Shown piece after piece: positions 60,701 through 64,000 of a stretch of DNA of 64,000 bases; the first letter of the stretch is position 1, and the number at the start of each line of letters is the position of its first letter. This DNA comes from Mya arenaria (taxonomy: Eukaryota; Mollusca; Bivalvia; Myida; Myidae). The notes beneath the pieces are model-generated. The model was not told the origin of the DNA. It was given only the letters and a program-made list of their open reading frames with translations, and ran no database searches. The stretch covers positions 77,565,232-77,629,231 of the forward strand of contig NC_069126.1 of the NCBI RefSeq assembly GCF_026914265.1, given 5' to 3'. The translations under genes were made by a program, and so were the position numbers.

Positions 60701-62274
60701 GAACACTATCAGACTGCTATTGCATGGGTCAGACTCCGCCCATCCATTGAACGCTGAACACTATCAGACTGCTATTGCATAGGTCAAACTCCGCCCATCC
60801 ATTGAACGCTGAACACTATCAGACTGCTATTGCATAGGTCAAACTCCGTCCATCCATTGAACGCTGAACACTATCAGACTGCTATTGCATAGGTCAAACT
60901 CCGTCCATCCATTGAACGCTGAACACTATCAGACTGCTATTGCATGGGTCAAATCCCGTCCATTCATTAATCGTTGAACTCTATCAGTGTGCTATTGCAT
61001 AGGTCAAATCCCGTCCATCCATTGAACGCTAAACTCTATCAGTTTGCTATTGCATGGGTCAATCCCCGTCCATCCATTGAACGCTAAACTCTATCAGTTT
61101 GCTATTGCATAGGTCTGGGAGCAATCTCCGCAGCAGTGATGTCGTCCATGGACAGCTCGATTCTAGGCTCCAGCTCCATGTTTACATATAACATCTACAG
61201 ACAGATCTTCAGACCTCAGGTAAAATAAATACTGGTAATGTCGACACCCTGGTAATACCGACCCCTGGTAATGTCGACAACCTGGTAATACCGACAACCT
61301 GTAATACCGACCCCTGGTAATGTCGACACCCTGGTAATATCGACACCTGGTAATACCGACCCCTTGTAATGTCGACACCCTGGTAATATCGACAACCTGT
61401 AATACCGACCCCTGGTAATGTCGACACCCTGGTAATATCGACCCCTGGTAATATCGACACCTGGTAATACCGACCCCTGGTAATGTCGACAACCTGGTAA
61501 TACCGACAACCTGTAATACCGACCCCTGGTAATGTCGACACCCTGGTAATATCGACACCTGGTAATACCGACCCCTTGTAATGTCGACACCCTGTTAAAA
61601 CCGACCCCTGGTAATACTGACCCATTTGTCATTCACTAGCAATTAGCAAGCTGATGAAGCTAGATATTGTATCCATATTTATCATTACTTGTAGTATTTT
61701 AAAACGTGTACTGCATATTAAAAACATTTTTGACTTGCAGGCTTCTCCTGTTGAACTCCTGTGGGCTCAAAGATTGGCTATTCTGGTGTTAGGAGTGGTT
61801 GCCACTGGAATTTCGCTCCACGTGCCAATCATCTACGGACTGTTCGTCATGGCCGGAGACATTGTGTTTGTTATTGTGCTGCCACAACTTACGTGTGCCC
61901 TGTTTGTGCCTATGTCTAATGGGTATGGGGCTGTGTGTGGATATGTTTTGGGCATTGTGCTGAGAATTGGGGCTGGGGAGCCCTTCCTTAACCTTGACCC
62001 ATATATCCGATATCCCTCTTACAGTGAGACTGATGGTCAGGTATTTCCATTCAGGGTGTTTACGGTATGCTGTACGTTTATAACTATGATAGGCGTGTCA
62101 TTTGTGGCAAATATTTTGTTTAGGAAGGACATTCTGCCCGAATACTTTGACATTTTGCGAAACTTTAAAAGGGAAGCGGGGGGTTCGTCTGCAAGCCTCG
62201 GTTTGGACCAACATCATCCAGTCGTCAAGAGTTTCCACGAGAACCCCTCATACAGAGTTTCCACGCATATGTAA
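51626..62274 (+). CDS. SLC5A7: High-affinity choline transporter (CHT), copy 2
   Basis: Nine exons join in frame to 537 aa: 51626-51797, 52616-52723, 53069-53224, 55932-56080, 56368-56493, 56757-56910, 58335-58442, 61113-61219, 61741-62274. Lengths of exons 1-8 and all phases equal those of copy 1, so the pair arose by duplication of the whole gene. It has the same symporter hallmarks ([78 protein letters not shown]). The sequon of copy 1 is lost (DWKAT for DWNVT). Exon 6 has YMQ where copy 1 and human have YFQ. The C-terminus ends VSTHM. Introns carry 21-, 55- and 18-bp minisatellites. No broken exon is seen, so it is probably functional. Confidence 0.95.
51798..52615. other. Intron 1 of CHT copy 2, with a 51-bp tandem duplication
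   Basis: At 52336-52437 two copies of a 51-bp unit (AGTAGTTAGTTCCTGGCGAT, ACCTCGACGTATATGCCAAT) stand head to tail. Otherwise nothing is recognised. Confidence 0.8.
52616..52723 (+). CDS. SLC5A7: CHT copy 2, exon 2
   Basis: Residues 58-94, with [20 protein letters not shown]. Acceptor TTGCAG, donor ACAG|GTGACC. Confidence 0.95.
53069..53224 (+). CDS. SLC5A7: CHT copy 2, exon 3
   Basis: Residues 94-146, with [20 protein letters not shown] and [20 protein letters not shown]. Donor CTTG|GTATGT. Unlike copy 1, no acceptor repeats precede it. Confidence 0.95.
53225..55931. other. Intron 3 of CHT copy 2
   Basis: It contains an imperfect hairpin at 53369-53436 (CCTCGGCA...CAGCGTATCAT against ATGATACGCTG...TGCCGAGG) and the dispersed repeat piece at 53695-53765 (AAAAGGCTGCGCCCCTAAGT). 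The remaining 2 kb shows short open frames but no recognisable protein. Confidence 0.6.
55932..56080 (+). CDS. SLC5A7: CHT copy 2, exon 4
   Basis: Residues 146-195, with [20 protein letters not shown] and [17 protein letters not shown]. Donor TTG|GTTTGT. Confidence 0.94.
56368..56493 (+). CDS. SLC5A7: CHT copy 2, exon 5
   Basis: Residues 196-237, with [20 protein letters not shown] and PWIDLFIAM. It is a single exon here, against three (two partial) in copy 1. Confidence 0.94.
56757..56910 (+). CDS. SLC5A7: CHT copy 2, exon 6
   Basis: Residues 238-289, with [20 protein letters not shown]. The acceptor is TTTAAG (less usual AAG), the donor GCCG|GTAAAG. Confidence 0.94.
56920..58095. repeat. 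21-bp minisatellite (intron 6)
   Basis: About 55 units of TTATTATTGGACCATTGCTAT and variants (TTGAACCATTGC, TTTGGACCATTGC, TTACATTAGACC). It begins about 10 bp after the exon 6 donor. The period is a multiple of 3, which explains open frames reading [14 protein letters not shown]; these are not genes. Confidence 0.95.
58335..58442 (+). CDS. SLC5A7: CHT copy 2, exon 7
   Basis: Residues 289-325 ([20 protein letters not shown] ... [12 protein letters not shown]). Acceptor ATTCAG, donor CTAG|GTAAGG. The sequon of copy 1 is absent. Confidence 0.94.
58443..58744. other. Intron 7 start, CHT copy 2
   Basis: About 300 bp of unique intron before the 55-bp array; nothing recognised. Confidence 0.5.
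58745..61112 (+). repeat. 55-bp minisatellite ending at the exon 8 acceptor
   Basis: About 43 units of 55 bp: GCTATTGCATAGGTCAAACT, CCGCCCATCCATTGAACGCT, GAACACTATCAGACT. The final unit ends in GCTATTGCATAG, which is the exon 8 acceptor, and the unit's GGTC continues as the first bases of the exon (GGTCTGGG). Some units read GGTCAATCTCCGC, sharing AATCTCCGC with exon 8. Units vary at the AG itself (CATAGG versus CATGGG). Confidence 0.95.
61113..61219 (+). CDS. SLC5A7: CHT copy 2, exon 8
   Basis: Residues 325-360, with [20 protein letters not shown] and [16 protein letters not shown]. Its acceptor TTGCATAG is pyrimidine-poor and lies in the last repeat unit; donor CTCAG|GTAAAA. Confidence 0.94.
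61226..61630. repeat. 17-18-bp minisatellite (intron 8)
   Basis: About 23 units of CTGGTAATATCGACACC and variants (GTAATGTCGAC, GTAATACCGACC), starting within about 10 bp of the exon 8 donor. Every unit carries CTGGTAAT, which resembles a 5' splice site. Long minus-strand open frames here follow from the period only. Confidence 0.95.
61741..62274 (+). CDS. SLC5A7: CHT copy 2, exon 9 (last)
   Basis: Residues 361-537 and stop TAA. It encodes LLPQ-type helix [47 protein letters not shown] and the tail ending [10 protein letters not shown]. Acceptor ACTTGCAG. Confidence 0.95.
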   Translation, partial: ASPVELLWAQRLAILVLGVVATGISLHVPIIYGLFVMAGDIVFVIVLPQLTCALFVPMSNGYGAVCGYVLGIVLRIGAGEPFLNLDPYIRYPSYSETDGQVFPFRVFTVCCTFITMIGVSFVANILFRKDILPEYFDILRNFKREAGGSSASLGLDQHHPVVKSFHENPSYRVSTHM

Positions 62275-62635
62275 TATTGACAGACAGGAATATGATTATT
62301 TCAAACGCCTTACCATAGTAAAGCTATATTGATCAATGCCTGTTTATAAGTACATCTACCCAAAAAGATTCTACATCTAATCTCAGACTGGCTTTTTTTA
62401 ATTGCAGACAATGTATGTGATGGTCGTTCAGTTAATAAAGTGTTATACCTATTCCTATGTACTCTCAATGACATGTCTTAAACGTTTCCTAATTGTTGAT
62501 CTGTTTTTAATAACATTAAAGGCGGTATACATGCACCTCACTAAACATATCCCTTCTATACGTATACTGTCAATCAGTCCTGACTGGTAAATATAATGCT
62601 ATATGACCAGTAGTGTATTAAATTCCTTAAATACT
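62275..62635 (+). other. Probable 3' UTR of CHT copy 2
   Basis: AT-rich sequence after the stop. No perfect AATAAA stands out in the first 350 bp, so the mRNA end is not assigned (AATAAA-like ATTAAA occurs near 62515). Confidence 0.3.
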
Positions 62636-62636
62636 A

Positions 62637-62716
62637 TTATTTATAATAATTATAATAATGATTATAATACTAATACTACTACTACTACTAATAATAATTA
62701 ATATTATAACGAAAAA

Positions 62717-62763
<47 letters not shown>

Positions 62764-62764
62764 C

Positions 62765-62802
<38 letters not shown>

Positions 62803-62818
62803 ACAACATTCATCATTA

Positions 62819-62873
<55 letters not shown>

Positions 62874-62895
62874 TGAATAATAATAATAATAATTG
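62637..62895. repeat. Trinucleotide microsatellites (AAT/CAT)n
   Basis: Runs of TAA/AAT at 62717-62760 and 62820-62892 flank a CAT run at 62767-62800. The minus-strand poly-Met/Ile frame is a product of these repeats. Confidence 0.97.
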
Positions 62896-63255
62896 TTGTT
62901 GTTTAATCGGTCAAGGAAAGTACTTTTTTTTAATTATAATTTGAGTTAAAACGTCGTGAACCGCGAACAGAGTAAAACTGAAGTAAGCCTGGCATACACT
63001 GTGTGCCAATAGATGTGGGTATGAATTAAAGGTAAATCCAGCCTAATCTTCTTACAATCAGATTAACGCGACAATTTTTATAACCAGCCTTCAATCGATT
63101 TTACCTATTGTTTTTGTAATTAAAATGTGTGAGTATTGCCAGTATCACTGAAATAAATAAAACTAAATGTAAAAGGGATACACATACAAAATATATATCA
63201 CCTACCCCTGGATGGACTAATGAATGAATCAATCAACAACTATCCATAGTCAACT

Positions 63256-63313
63256 ATGGCGAATATAACAGCCAACAACGATGACCAGCCATGGTACAAG
63301 GATCTTGCCGACC
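63256..63313 (+). CDS. Possible first exon of a further gene
   Basis: ATG starts MANITANNDDQPWYKDLADR and the frame runs into a strong donor (GACC|GTAAGT) after 58 bp. The peptide is hydrophilic and not recognised. No downstream exon was found in the remaining 700 bp, which is filled with short imperfect repeats (AACTTTGATGTGATAATTC, 63390-63530). The call rests only on the start and donor. Confidence 0.3.
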
Positions 63314-63829
63314 GTAAGTGTTTTGAATCATTCTTCAACTTATGTATAAAGCATACAGCTCGTCGGGTAGATGTAATGATATTTTAACTTTGATGTGATA
63401 ATTCATTAACTTTGATATGATAATTCGTAAACTTTGATTTGATAATTTCTAAATGTTTATGTGAAATTGTATAACTACTTAACTTTGATGTCATATTTCG
63501 CAACTTTGGTGTGATAATGAATAAACTTTCACCTGGTATTGTAACTTAATATTAATTCATAGACTAACATAATTATGATCGTTCATAAACGTCGATGTAA
63601 TGATTCATCAACTCGTATGTGCTTATGCATAAACTATGAAGAAAAACACACCATAACTACATATTTCACGTATCTTGTATGTTTGGCAAAAATCAACCAG
63701 GTCTGTGTTAAATATTTACACTGCATAATATTAATTAGGAAATAAATTTGCAAAAAAAGTAATGTATTTTTTAAGAATACAAAAACAACTTTTCACAAAC
63801 TCGTAGTAAATGTAGCATTGTTTATTCTT

Positions 63830-64000
63830 ATTACTCCGTGCGGAGTATTGTGAATCCTTATATATCCTAGCGGAGTATTGTTTATCCTCATATTTCCCAG
63901 CGGAGTATTGTTTATCCTCATATTTCCCAGCGGAGTATTGTTTATTCTCATACTTCCCAGCGGAGAATTGTTAATCTTTATGTTTCCCAGCGGAATATTG
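63830..64000. repeat. About 30-bp tandem repeat at the window end
   Basis: Five to six copies of GCGGAGTATTGTTTATCCTC and ATATTTCCCA, running off the window edge. Confidence 0.9.

Noticed and set aside
61163-61632. Three long minus-strand frames reading [12 protein letters not shown]-type repeats
   Set aside because: They lie in the 18-bp minisatellite and antisense to exon 8; open by period alone.

Overview
The window is nuclear DNA from an animal, most likely a bivalve mollusc. It is AT-rich, has long introns with GT-AG borders, carries an invertebrate-type (i-type) lysozyme of the clam/mussel kind, and is full of minisatellites, tRNA-derived SINE pieces and non-autonomous DNA transposons. 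The species cannot be fixed from the sequence.

Genes (all on the + strand). Two tandem paralogues of the high-affinity choline transporter (CHT, SLC5A7-like, sodium/solute symporter family) can be read exon by exon: copy 1 at 23757-39948 (9 exons, 540 aa) and copy 2 at 51626-62274 (9 exons, 537 aa). Exons 1-8 have identical lengths and phases in both copies; only the last exon differs, by 9 nt. Between them lies a 3-exon i-type lysozyme (42095-43981, 138 aa) whose first catalytic Glu is replaced by Ala in the best splice reading. A possible first exon of another gene starts at 63256.

Layout. 1-4795: a 40-bp satellite and its 81-bp dimeric relative, split by a short unrelated insert. 4800-8550: intergenic, with small tandem repeats and a tRNA-like element. 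8553-11290: a 5'-truncated, frameshifted LINE (minus strand). 11668-11994: a tRNA-derived SINE (minus). 12136-16477: a 4.3-kb foldback element with about 1.2-kb inverted arms, an 11-bp target duplication, and internal PHD-finger and SGNH-hydrolase fragments (Mutator-like). 16707-18174: a hAT-like element with an 8-bp target duplication. 20870-21764, 34075-34601 and 47780-50956: pogo/mariner-like MITEs with TA duplications; the last is split by a Transib-like element (48324-50654, 5-bp duplication). The introns of both CHT genes and the region after the lysozyme hold long minisatellites with periods of 18, 20, 21, 37, 41, 55 and 78 bp.

Most unusual feature: at three places in the CHT pair, tandem repeats contain copies of the neighbouring 3' splice site and the start of the next exon (exon 3 and exon 5 of copy 1, exon 8 of copy 2). 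The intron-exon border itself has been amplified, up to about 43 times, giving arrays of decoy acceptors.

How the genes work together: the two CHTs would both import choline with sodium, in neurons for acetylcholine synthesis. Copy 2 has lost a sequon that copy 1 keeps, so the two may differ in glycosylation. The lysozyme is a secreted protein with no obvious functional tie to them.
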